Of a DNA stretch of 64,000 bases, positions 7,432 to 15,173 are shown one piece after another. The translations under genes were made by a program, and so were the position numbers. Below the pieces are notes generated by a model that had not been told where the DNA came from, did not search any database, and worked only from the letters and a program-made list of their open reading frames with translations. Numbering within the stretch: the first letter of the stretch is position 1; every line of letters starts with the position of its first letter. Origin of the DNA: Mycobacterium sp. 4858 (GTDB lineage: Bacteria; Actinomycetota; Actinomycetes; Mycobacteriales; Mycobacteriaceae); contig NZ_LT968776.1 in the NCBI RefSeq assembly GCF_900240975.1, positions 2,539,092-2,603,091 on the forward strand, written 5' to 3'.

Positions 7432-9066
7432 CTAGGTGGCGGAGGGGTGCGCGGGCAGCGAGAAATGTTCTGGCGCGACGGTCGGTCCGCTCGGTGATTG
7501 CGTTGTGAGCGGGGTCGTGATCCCCTCCGCGACCTCGGTGACGTTTCCGGTGAGCCGCTCGTAGTTCAGCGTGCCGTGTTGGAAGTTCTGCGTGATCTGC
7601 AGCGGCTCTTGAATTTCGGCGCTGGTCGGCAAGCCGAGCGGGCCGCGTTCGTAGCTCAGCGAGGCCCAGGCGTCGTAGATCGCGCCGGTGACGGGTTGGG
7701 CGCCGGTTTCGGGCGACCAGTACATCGCACCCCGGGCGAACGTCACGTACCGCGCGTCACCCTCCGCGCTGTCTTCCGGCGACGTCGGCGCGCCCAGCAC
7801 GCTGTTCATGGCACCGATCGCCTGCCAATGGTCATAGATCGCGCCGCCCTGTAGCGCCTTGATCAGTTCCTCCGGGGGGTCGTTGAAATGCGACGCGACG
7901 TCGCGCACTTCGTCCATGAGCGCGTAGGCGGCGTTGCCCGGGCAATCGGTGTTGCCGACATCGCGGTGGGTGAAGATCGTCGGCAGCGTCGCGATCGAAC
8001 CGGCCGCGAAGGTGGTGTAGTGGCTGCCCGCCGACTCCAATGCCACCGTGCCCTTGGGGTCGACGCCGTCGAGGCCCAGCCGCCAGCCGAGCAGCCGGCC
8101 CAGCGTGCGCAGCTGGATCGGCGTCGGCGGCACGTCGTCGAAATTGCCGATCATCGCCACACCCCAGGTGTTGCGGTTGAACCCGCCGGTGTGGAAGGCC
8201 TCGACCGCTTTGGTGAGCCCACCGGCGCTGCCCTCGAAGACCTGGCCGTATTTGTCGACCAGGGCGTTGTAGGCGATGTCGCACCAGCCCAGGGTCTTGC
8301 TGTGATAGGTGTAGATGGCTTTGACGATCCCGGCCGATTCCAGCGGCGAATAGTCGTTGCTGCCCGCGGTGTGGTGCACGACGGCGGCGCGAATCCCGTT
8401 GTCGTACTGCGGACTACCGCATCGCAGCGACTCGTCGGCGCCCCACTCCGCCCGGCTGATGATGGCGGGCGCCTGGCCGGGCATCAAGACTCCCGACGGC
8501 GGCGTCCATTGCTTCTTCGGCGGCGCTTGCGGCGGGGAGATGAGGATGGCGGAGATGTTCTGCCCGAAGGGTTGTTCCCGCGACGCTGGCTTGTAGCCGA
8601 GGCCGGTGCCGGTGGCGGGCGCGGGCGGCCCCTGGGTCACCGGCGCATCGATCGGCCGGGTGACCGCGATCTGGACGGTCGTGGTGGTGCCGACGAACAC
8701 CGGATCGGTGCCCCGGGGCCCCTCGAGTGACCCGGCCGCCGTCGCCCCGTCGGGCGCCGCGGTCTCGTACTCGGTCTGATACCAGGGCCCCCACGAACCG
8801 TCGGGGTGTTTCGCCCGCACCCGGGTCGACGTGCCGGCCAGGTCGCCGGTGAGCGCGACGAGTGAAAACGGGGTGGCCTGGCTGATGTCGCGAACTGTGA
8901 CGCCGCCGCCCAGCCCGATCAGCGGCTGTTCGGCCAGCTGGGTGCCGTGGGCGGGCGGCGGGTCGGCGGTGCCGCGATCGCGCGTCGTGTCCGCCACCCA
9001 GGAGACGATGACCACGGTCGCCGCGATGGCGGTGAGCAGCGTCGTCGGCCCGCGACTAGGAGACAC
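7432..9066 (-). CDS. Secreted PGRP-type N-acetylmuramoyl-L-alanine amidase with LGFP repeats, Rv3811-like
   Basis: A 544-residue exported peptidoglycan amidase. An N-terminal hydrophobic segment (TTLLTAIAATVVIVSWV) is a signal peptide or anchor. A middle linker is followed by a PGRP/Amidase_2 domain around residues 205-370, with zinc ligands in VVHHTAG, FTHRDV and TDCPG, the conserved His, His, Cys. The C-terminus has LGFP repeats (SVLGAPTSPE, GPLGLPTSAE), which in corynebacteria and mycobacteria associate with the arabinogalactan layer. The probable role is peptidoglycan cleavage or remodelling in the envelope. The GTG start at 9066 lies six bases from a TAACAT -10 box, so the transcript is probably leaderless. 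PE_PGRS62, which neighbours this gene in M. tuberculosis, is absent. Confidence 0.9.
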   Translation of the reverse strand: MSPSRGPTTLLTAIAATVVIVSWVADTTRDRGTADPPPAHGTQLAEQPLIGLGGGVTVRDISQATPFSLVALTGDLAGTSTRVRAKHPDGSWGPWYQTEYETAAPDGATAAGSLEGPRGTDPVFVGTTTTVQIAVTRPIDAPVTQGPPAPATGTGLGYKPASREQPFGQNISAILISPPQAPPKKQWTPPSGVLMPGQAPAIISRAEWGADESLRCGSPQYDNGIRAAVVHHTAGSNDYSPLESAGIVKAIYTYHSKTLGWCDIAYNALVDKYGQVFEGSAGGLTKAVEAFHTGGFNRNTWGVAMIGNFDDVPPTPIQLRTLGRLLGWRLGLDGVDPKGTVALESAGSHYTTFAAGSIATLPTIFTHRDVGNTDCPGNAAYALMDEVRDVASHFNDPPEELIKALQGGAIYDHWQAIGAMNSVLGAPTSPEDSAEGDARYVTFARGAMYWSPETGAQPVTGAIYDAWASLSYERGPLGLPTSAEIQEPLQITQNFQHGTLNYERLTGNVTEVAEGITTPLTTQSPSGPTVAPEHFSLPAHPSAT

Positions 9067-9072
9067 CAGGCG

Positions 9073-9078
9073 ATGTTA
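9073..9078 (-). promoter_or_regulatory. -10 box of the PGRP amidase gene (leaderless)
   Basis: Read on the minus strand the hexamer is TAACAT, matching the mycobacterial TANNNT -10 consensus. It lies six bases upstream of the GTG start codon, so transcription would begin at or next to the start codon. No clear -35 element or Shine-Dalgarno sequence is seen. Confidence 0.5.
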
Positions 9079-9141
9079 CTTGTGTTTCTGATGTTAATGA
9101 TGAGACGACACGAACTGGGCGGTGGGAATCTGGACAAAATC

Positions 9142-9174
9142 GACGGCACCGCAGAAAAATTCTGCGGTGCCGTC
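9142..9174 (-). terminator. Intrinsic terminator of erp
   Basis: A perfect 15-bp inverted repeat (left arm GACGGCACCGCAGAA, 9142-9156; right arm 9160-9174) with a three-base loop. On the minus strand, the erp sense, it is followed by GATTTTG. It lies 24 bp past the erp stop and ahead of the amidase promoter, so it separates the two codirectional genes. This is an unusually strong factor-independent terminator for a mycobacterium. Confidence 0.85.
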
Positions 9175-9197
9175 TGGTTGAAGGGTTCCCCGGAGGT

Positions 9198-10283
9198 CTA
9201 GACGGGAGGCAGGACCGGCGCCGCGCCCGCGGCGGCCGGCAACGCACCGGCAGCGCCGGCCGCGGCCGGCAGGGCACCCGCGGCGGCACCCGGCAGAGCG
9301 CCCGCGGCGCCCGGCAGGGCCCCCGCGGCGCCGGGCAAGGCCCCCGCGGCGGCCGGCAAGGCACCGGCCGCGCCCGGCAGCGCACCGGCCGCACCCGGGA
9401 GCGCGCCCGCGGCGCCTTGTTGCATGCCTTGCGTGATGGCCGGCATCACCAAGCCCTTGAGCAGGTCGATGGCCTGGCCCGCGCCCAGCTGGTTGGCCGC
9501 CTGCATGATGTCGTTGACCAGGCCACCACCGCCGCCGGAGCTCCCGCTGCCGCCGCCGAGGCCGGTCCCGCCGCCGACCGGCGAACCGTTACCGAAGGAG
9601 GACGGGTCACCGAGGATCGGGTAGGTGCCGTCGGCGCCGGGGTCCAGGCTGGCCGGTGCGGTGATCGGCACTTCGCCCGCCGCGGTCGGGCTACCGAGGC
9701 CCGGTGCCACGCCGGCCGGGCTGGTCAGCCCGGGGTTGGAGAGCGCCGGGTTGAGCCCGGCGCCCGGGGTTGCCACTCCGGCGCCCGGTGTGGTCGGCAG
9801 CGCGCCGGGCGCGGTGAGCCCCGGCGTTGTGGGTGCCAGGCCAGGGCTGGCCAGACCGGGGCTGGTCAAACCTGGGCTGGTGAGTCCCGGGCTGGTGAGT
9901 CCGGGGCTGGTCAACCCGGGGCTGGTCAGGCCAGGGCTGGTGAGCCCCGGCGTTCCCAGGCCCGGCGTGCCCAAGCCGGGGCTGGTCAGGCCCGGCGTGC
10001 CCAAGCCGGGGCTGGTCAGGCCCGGCGTGCTGGCCGCACCCCCGCCGAGCGCGGGAACCGGCGGCAGGTTGATGCCGAACTGCGACAACCCCTGCGACAG
10101 CGCGCCCATCAGCTCGCCGGGCAGGTCGGCCATCACGGCCGCCTGCTTGAAGTCGTGGTGTTCGGGCTGCTTGTTGCCGGCCGTCGATTCGTAGACAAGG
10201 AAGTATGCGCAAGGACTCGCCACTGCCACAGCGGCGACCGCGCTCATGGCTGTCGAAAGCTTGCGTCGGCGTCGGTTCGGCAC
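9198..10283 (-). CDS. erp: Exported repetitive protein Erp (PirG)
   Basis: A 361-residue surface-exposed virulence-associated protein. Residues 1-32 form a signal sequence (RRRRKLS then a hydrophobic stretch). A conserved segment follows, then 13 PGLTS-type pentapeptides (residues 87-151), a Gly/Ser-rich linker and a conserved helix (LVNDIMQAANQLGAGQAIDLLKGL). The C-terminus is an Ala-Leu-Pro repeat block (290-355) in place of the hydrophobic tail known from M. tuberculosis Erp (284 residues). The GTG at 10283 follows GAGGAG. Erp contributes to envelope integrity and multiplication in macrophages. It is transcribed divergently from glf. The repeat domain varies between species, so length alone is not a sign of damage. 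Confidence 0.95.
   Translation of the reverse strand: MPNRRRRKLSTAMSAVAAVAVASPCAYFLVYESTAGNKQPEHHDFKQAAVMADLPGELMGALSQGLSQFGINLPPVPALGGGAASTPGLTSPGLGTPGLTSPGLGTPGLGTPGLTSPGLTSPGLTSPGLTSPGLTSPGLTSPGLASPGLAPTTPGLTAPGALPTTPGAGVATPGAGLNPALSNPGLTSPAGVAPGLGSPTAAGEVPITAPASLDPGADGTYPILGDPSSFGNGSPVGGGTGLGGGSGSSGGGGGLVNDIMQAANQLGAGQAIDLLKGLVMPAITQGMQQGAAGALPGAAGALPGAAGALPAAAGALPGAAGALPGAAGALPGAAAGALPAAAGAAGALPAAAGAAPVLPPV
9219..9416. repeat. Ala-Leu-Pro coding repeats in the erp 3' end
   Basis: Tandem 21-bp units and variants encoding GAAGALP-type heptads, residues 290-355 of Erp. The array is in frame throughout and very GC-rich, a likely site of slippage and strain variation. Confidence 0.85.
9831..10025. 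repeat. PGLTS pentapeptide coding repeats in erp
   Basis: Thirteen in-frame 15-bp units encode PGL followed by TS, GT, AS or AP (Erp residues 87-151). The GT-type units are grouped in the first five positions and the rest are mostly TS. This is the hypervariable species-specific region of erp. Confidence 0.9.
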
Positions 10284-10539
10284 GGAAGTCTCCTCAATCT
10301 GGACAACTCAATCTCAACTTGTTGTGTCGGTGTGGTCCGCCGTCCTTTGTCTTTCCTGGCGAGATCCACACAGAGTCGATGGTACGAGTGAGATTGCTGT
10401 GACTAGAGTGGTGATATTGAATCGTGAGGCAATTGCGCCCCCGACCGTGATCGCCGGGGCCGTAGCCTCCCGACGCCGCGTCATCGGCCCGAACGCGGAT
10501 TGCTGGCCTCGCCAAATGGGTTAGGCCCACGCGGTCGGA

Positions 10540-10545
10540 TACCCT
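10540..10545 (+). promoter_or_regulatory. -10 box of glf (leaderless start)
   Basis: TACCCT fits TANNNT and ends nine bases before the glf ATG at 10555. No Shine-Dalgarno sequence precedes that ATG, so the glf operon is probably transcribed from the start codon itself. The rest of the 271-bp erp-glf divergent spacer must hold the erp promoter, but no clear consensus was seen there. Confidence 0.45.
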
Positions 10546-10554
10546 AAGCAACCG

Positions 10555-11751
10555 ATGACCGCTCGTTTCGACCTCCTCGTCGTCGGCTCTGGATTTTTCG
10601 GCCTGACCATTGCCGAGCGCGTGGCTACCCAACTGGGTAAGCGCGTGCTCGTCGTGGAACGCCGTCCGCACATCGGTGGCAACGCCTATTCGGAGGCCGA
10701 GCCGCAGACGGGCATCGAGGTCCACAAATACGGCGCCCACCTGTTCCACACCTCTAACAAGAGGGTCTGGGACTACGTGCGGCAGTTCACCGACTTCACC
10801 GACTACCGGCACCGGGTGTTCGCCATGCACAACGGGCAGGCGTATCAATTCCCGATGGGCCTGGGGCTGGTGTCGCAGTTCTTCGGCAGGTACTTCTCCC
10901 CGGACGAAGCCCGTCGGCTGATCGCCGAGCAGGCCGCCGAGATCAAGACCGAGGACGCGCAGAACCTCGAGGAGAAGGCGATCTCGCTGATCGGCCGGCC
11001 GTTGTACGAGGCATTCGTCAAGGGCTACACCGCCAAGCAATGGCAGACCGATCCCAAGGAACTGCCGGCCGCCAACATCACCCGCCTCCCCGTGCGGTAC
11101 ACCTTCGACAACCGGTACTTCAGCGACACCTACGAGGGCCTGCCGGTCGACGGGTACACCGCCTGGCTGCAGAACATGGCCGCCGACGACCGCATCGAAG
11201 TCAGGCTGAACACCGACTGGTTCGACGTCCGCGACCAACTGCGCGCGGACAGTCCCGACGCGCCGGTGGTTTATACCGGCCCGCTGGACCGCTACTTCGA
11301 CTACGCCGAGGGTCGGCTGGGCTGGCGCACATTGGATTTCGAGCTGGAGGTGCTGCCGATCGGGGATTTTCAGGGCACGCCGGTGATGAACTACAACGAC
11401 CTCGACGTCCCCTACACCCGCATCCACGAGTTCCGCCATTTCCACCTCGAGCGCGACTACCCAACCGACAAGACCGTGATCATGCGGGAGTTCTCGCGGT
11501 TCGCCGAAGACGACGACGAGCCCTACTATCCGATCAACACCGAGGCCGACCGCGCCCTGCTGGCCGCCTACCGAGCGCGAGCGAAGGCCGAAACCGCCTC
11601 GGCCAAGGTGCTTTTCGGTGGCCGCCTGGGGACCTACCAATACCTGGACATGCACATGGCGATTGCCAGCGCACTGAACATGTACGACAACGCCCTCGCG
11701 CCGCACCTGCGCGACGGCAAAGCTCTAGTGGAGGAAGGCGCGGGGGGATGA
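10555..11751 (+). CDS. glf: UDP-galactopyranose mutase
   Basis: A 398-residue flavoenzyme that converts UDP-galactopyranose to UDP-galactofuranose, the donor for the cell-wall galactan. The N-terminal FAD Rossmann motif is VVGSGFFGLTIAERVA, followed by ERRPHIGGNAYSE. The substrate region has GYTAKQWQTDPKELP and FDYAEGRLGWRTLDFE, typical of bacterial UGMs. It is cytosolic and needs reduced FAD. It is first gene of an operon with glfT2, a PAP2 phosphatase and ubiA, sharing an ATGA overlap with glfT2 at 11748-11751. Length and motifs match Rv3809c; the call is secure. Confidence 0.97.
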   Translation: MTARFDLLVVGSGFFGLTIAERVATQLGKRVLVVERRPHIGGNAYSEAEPQTGIEVHKYGAHLFHTSNKRVWDYVRQFTDFTDYRHRVFAMHNGQAYQFPMGLGLVSQFFGRYFSPDEARRLIAEQAAEIKTEDAQNLEEKAISLIGRPLYEAFVKGYTAKQWQTDPKELPAANITRLPVRYTFDNRYFSDTYEGLPVDGYTAWLQNMAADDRIEVRLNTDWFDVRDQLRADSPDAPVVYTGPLDRYFDYAEGRLGWRTLDFELEVLPIGDFQGTPVMNYNDLDVPYTRIHEFRHFHLERDYPTDKTVIMREFSRFAEDDDEPYYPINTEADRALLAAYRARAKAETASAKVLFGGRLGTYQYLDMHMAIASALNMYDNALAPHLRDGKALVEEGAGG

Positions 11752-13643
11752 CTGCTGTAAGCCTGCTTTCCAGAATCATTCTGCCGCGTCCGGGGGAGCC
11801 CCTCGACGTGCGCAAGCTGTATCTGGAGGAATCGACCACCAACGCAAGGCGGGCCCACGCGACGAGCCGCACCTCGTTGGAGATCGGCAAAGAGTCCGAG
11901 GTGTCGTTCGCCACGTACTTCAACGCTTTCCCGGCCAGCTACTGGCGCCGCTGGTCGATCTGCACGGCGGTCGTGCTGCGGGTCGAGCTGACCGGGACCG
12001 GGCGCGTCGACGTCTACCGCACCAAGTCCACCGGGGTACGAATCTCCGTGGAGGGGCGCCAATTCGTCGGCACCGACGATCAGCCGGCCGTCGTCGAGAT
12101 CGAGGTGGCGCTGAAGCCGTTCGAGGACGGCGGCTGGATCTGGTTCGACATCACCACCGACACCGCGGTCACCCTGGTGAGCGGTGGCTGGTATGCGACC
12201 GAGCCCGCCCCGGGCACGGCCAACGTCGCCGTCGGCATCCCCACGTTCAATCGACCGGCGGACTGCGTCAACGCGCTGGCCGACCTCACCGCAGACCCCT
12301 TGGTGGATGAGGTGATCGGCGCGGTGATCGTCCCGGACCAGGGCGTCCGCAAGGTGCGCGACCACCCCGACTTCGCGGCCGCGTCGGCCGGCCTGGGCAA
12401 CCGGCTCTCCATTCACGACCAGCCCAACCTCGGCGGTTCCGGCGGCTACAGCCGGGTGATGTATGAAGCGCTGAAAAACACTGACTGCCAACAGATCTTG
12501 TTCATGGATGACGACATCCGCATCGAGCCCGACACCATCCTGCGGGTGCTGGCGCTGCACCGCTTCGCCAAGACGCCGATGCTGATCGGCGGACAGATGC
12601 TCAACCTGCAGGAGCCGTCGCACCTGCACATCATGGGCGAGGTGGTCAACCAGGCGAACTTCATGTGGACCGCCGCGCCACACGCCGAGTACGACCATGA
12701 CTTCGCGGAATTCCCGTTGAACGACAAGAACTCTCGCAGCGCCCTACTGCACCGCCGCATCGACGTCGACTTCAACGGGTGGTGGACGTGCATGATCCCG
12801 CGGCAGGTCGCCGAGGAGCTGGGTCAGCCGCTGCCCTTGTTCATCAAGTGGGACGACGCGGAATACGGTCTGCGCGCCGGCGAACACGGGTACCCGACCG
12901 TCACGCTGCCCGGCGCGGCGATCTGGCACATGGCCTGGAGCGACAAGGACGATGCGATCGACTGGCAGGCCTATTACCATCTGCGCAATCGGCTGGTGGT
13001 CGCCGCGATGCACTGGGACGGCGATATCACCGGTCTGGTCCGCAGTCACCTCAAGGCCACGCTGAAACACCTTGCCTGCCTTGAGTATTCGACGGTGGCG
13101 ATCCAGAACAGGGCCATCGATGACTTCCTGGCCGGCCCGGAGCACATCTTCTCGATCCTGGAATCCGCGCTGCCCGAGGTGCATAGGCTGCGCAAGGAAT
13201 ATCCGGACGCCGTCGTGCTGCCCGCGGCGAGCGAGCTGCCGCCGCCGTCGCACAAGACCAAGGCGATGAAGCCGCCGGTGAACCCGGTGTCGATCGGGTA
13301 CCGGCTGGCCCGCGGCATCATGCACAACGCGACCAAGGCCGACCCCGAAGCCCACCAGCGCCCGGAGTTCAACGTGCCGACCCAGGACGCCCGCTGGTTC
13401 CGGCTGTGCACGGTCGACGGCGTCACCGTGACGACGGCCGACGGGTGCGGGGTGGTCTACCGGCAGCGCGATCGGCGCAAGATGTTCCAGCTGCTGTTCG
13501 CCTCGCTGCGCCGGCAGCGCCGGCTGGTGAGCCGGTTCGACGAGATGCGCAAGACGTACCGGGGCGCGTTGCCGGTGCTGTCCAGCAAGCAGAAGTGGGA
13601 GACGGCGCTGTTACCCGCGCACGCCGAACGCGAGCATGCCTGA
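11748..13643 (+). CDS. glfT2: Galactofuranosyltransferase GlfT2
   Basis: A 631-residue GT2 enzyme that polymerises the galactan with alternating beta-1,5 and beta-1,6 Galf linkages. An N-terminal beta-barrel domain (about 1-160) precedes the GT-A domain, which has NLGGSGGYSRVMYEAL, the metal site Asp254-Asp255-Asp256 (FMDDDIRIEP) and WDDAEYGLRAGEHG with the catalytic acid region. The C-terminal helices fit membrane-surface tetramers. The ATG at 11748 overlaps the glf stop; a longer open frame upstream is a shadow of glf. The acceptor is the lipid-linked product of GlfT1. Its end overlaps the PAP2 gene by 8 bp. Confidence 0.96.
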   Translation: MTAVSLLSRIILPRPGEPLDVRKLYLEESTTNARRAHATSRTSLEIGKESEVSFATYFNAFPASYWRRWSICTAVVLRVELTGTGRVDVYRTKSTGVRISVEGRQFVGTDDQPAVVEIEVALKPFEDGGWIWFDITTDTAVTLVSGGWYATEPAPGTANVAVGIPTFNRPADCVNALADLTADPLVDEVIGAVIVPDQGVRKVRDHPDFAAASAGLGNRLSIHDQPNLGGSGGYSRVMYEALKNTDCQQILFMDDDIRIEPDTILRVLALHRFAKTPMLIGGQMLNLQEPSHLHIMGEVVNQANFMWTAAPHAEYDHDFAEFPLNDKNSRSALLHRRIDVDFNGWWTCMIPRQVAEELGQPLPLFIKWDDAEYGLRAGEHGYPTVTLPGAAIWHMAWSDKDDAIDWQAYYHLRNRLVVAAMHWDGDITGLVRSHLKATLKHLACLEYSTVAIQNRAIDDFLAGPEHIFSILESALPEVHRLRKEYPDAVVLPAASELPPPSHKTKAMKPPVNPVSIGYRLARGIMHNATKADPEAHQRPEFNVPTQDARWFRLCTVDGVTVTTADGCGVVYRQRDRRKMFQLLFASLRRQRRLVSRFDEMRKTYRGALPVLSSKQKWETALLPAHAEREHA

Positions 13644-14184
13644 CGCATCTCCTTCAGCGCCCCCTACCGGGGAGGTGGCCGCGCTGGTGGCTGTGCAGTC
13701 CGCGTTGGCCGGCCGCCCCGGAGTGCTGGCGACAGCGCGCGGGCTGTCCCATTTCGGCGAGCACAGCATCGGCTGGCTGGCCGTCGCGGCGGTTGGCGCG
13801 CTACTGATGCCGAAGCGCCGCTGGGACTGGCTGGTGGCCGGGGCCGGCGCGTTCGCCGCCCACGCCGCCGCCGTCCTGGTCAAGCGGGTGGTGCGGCGCA
13901 AGCGGCCGCACGACCCGGCGGTCGTGGTGAACGTCGGGACTCCCAGCCAGCTGAGTTTCCCGTCGGCGCATGCCACTTCGACGACGGCCGCGGCCATCCT
14001 GATGGGCCGGATCACCGGCCTGCCGCTGCCCGCCCTGCTGATTCCCCCGATGGCGTTGTCGCGGATGCTGCTGGGGGTGCACTATCCCAGCGACGTGGCC
14101 TGCGGCATCGCCCTCGGCGCCGTCGTCGCGCGAACAACCATACGGCTGCAGGGCCGGGCACGGGAGGTCTGGGCGAATGAGTGA
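13636..14184 (+). CDS. PAP2-family phosphatase, Rv3807c-like (candidate decaprenylphosphoryl-5-phosphoribose phosphatase)
   Basis: A 182-residue membrane phosphatase. The three PAP2 motifs are present: KRVVRRKRPHDP (K-x6-RP), SFPSAHATS and SRMLLGVHYPSD (SR-x5-H-x3-D). Four to five hydrophobic helices are predictable. Its position between glfT2 and ubiA, overlapping each by 8 bp, fits removal of the 5-phosphate from the UbiA product before DprE1/DprE2 epimerise it. That role comes from the pathway context of the Rv3807c family and is not proven by sequence; decaprenyl-pyrophosphate recycling is an alternative. Confidence 0.87.
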   Translation: MPDASPSAPPTGEVAALVAVQSALAGRPGVLATARGLSHFGEHSIGWLAVAAVGALLMPKRRWDWLVAGAGAFAAHAAAVLVKRVVRRKRPHDPAVVVNVGTPSQLSFPSAHATSTTAAAILMGRITGLPLPALLIPPMALSRMLLGVHYPSDVACGIALGAVVARTTIRLQGRAREVWANE

Positions 14185-15085
14185 GGACGTGGTGACCGGG
14201 CCCTCGGGCAACGTGGTGGTGGGCGTGGTCAAGGCGATCCGCCCCCGGCAATGGGTCAAGAACGTCCTGGTGCTGGCCGCGCCGCTGGCCGCGTTGGGCG
14301 GCCCGGTGCACTACAACTACGCCGACGTGCTGACCAAGGTGTCGGTGGCGTTCGTGGTGTTCTGCCTGGCGGCTTCGTCGATATACCTGGTGAACGACGT
14401 CCGCGACGTCGACGCCGACCGCGAGCACCCCACCAAGAGGTTCCGTCCTATCGCGGCCGGCGTCGTGCCCGAATGGCTGGCCTACACCCTCGCGGTGGTT
14501 CTCGGGGCGGCATCGCTGGCGCTCGCTTGGTGGCTGACGCCCGACTTGGCGGTGGTGATGGCCGTCTACCTCAGCATGCAGCTGGCGTACTGCTTCGGCC
14601 TCAAACACCAGGCGGTCATGGACATTTGCATCGTGTCCTCGGCGTACTTGCTGCGGGCAATCGCCGGCGGCGCCGCGACGGGCATCCCGCTTTCGCAGTG
14701 GTTCCTGCTGTCGGCGGCGTTCGCGTCGCTGTTCATGGTGGCCGGCAAGCGCTACGCCGAGCTGCAGGTCGCGGAGCGCACCGGTGCCGCGATCCGCAAG
14801 TCGTTGGAGAGCTACACCAGCACCTATCTGCGGTTCGTCTGGACGATGTCGGCCACCGCGGTGGTGCTCTGCTACGGGTTGTGGGCGTTCGAGCGCGACC
14901 GCCACTCGGGATCGTGGTTCGCGGTCTCGATGGTCCCGTTCACCATCGCGATCCTGCGCTACGCCGTCGACGTCGACGGCGGGCTGGCCGGCGAGCCCGA
15001 AGACATCGCACTGCGCGACCGAGTGCTGCAGCTGCTTTTCCTGGCGTGGATCGCGACGCTTGGAGCCGCCGTTGCCTTCGGCTAG
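14177..15085 (+). CDS. ubiA: Decaprenyl-phosphate 5-phosphoribosyltransferase (DPPR synthase)
   Basis: A 302-residue polytopic prenyltransferase of the UbiA superfamily. It transfers 5-phosphoribose from PRPP to decaprenyl phosphate, the first committed step towards the arabinose donor DPA. The Asp-rich metal motif is NDVRDVDADREHPTKRF near residues 75-91, and about eight to nine membrane helices follow. The ATG overlaps the PAP2 gene by 8 bp. Changes in this gene are associated with ethambutol resistance in M. tuberculosis. It matches Rv3806c in length and order. Confidence 0.95.
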   Translation: MSEDVVTGPSGNVVVGVVKAIRPRQWVKNVLVLAAPLAALGGPVHYNYADVLTKVSVAFVVFCLAASSIYLVNDVRDVDADREHPTKRFRPIAAGVVPEWLAYTLAVVLGAASLALAWWLTPDLAVVMAVYLSMQLAYCFGLKHQAVMDICIVSSAYLLRAIAGGAATGIPLSQWFLLSAAFASLFMVAGKRYAELQVAERTGAAIRKSLESYTSTYLRFVWTMSATAVVLCYGLWAFERDRHSGSWFAVSMVPFTIAILRYAVDVDGGLAGEPEDIALRDRVLQLLFLAWIATLGAAVAFG

Positions 15086-15173
15086 CCCCGAACTGCAGGC
15101 CCTCAAAGCGCGCATGATGCGCACCCGGCCGGTCATCAGGCGATTGGGCTGGCCGGTGTTCCCGTACTCCTCG

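Noticed and set aside
7427..7441. Hairpin between the HAD and amidase genes as a terminator
   Set aside because: Only a 6-bp stem with no T-run, and it overlaps the end of the amidase coding region.
9831..10025. Short regular repeats looking like a CRISPR array
   Set aside because: The units are 15 bp, contiguous, without spacers, and encode Erp pentapeptides; no cas genes nearby.
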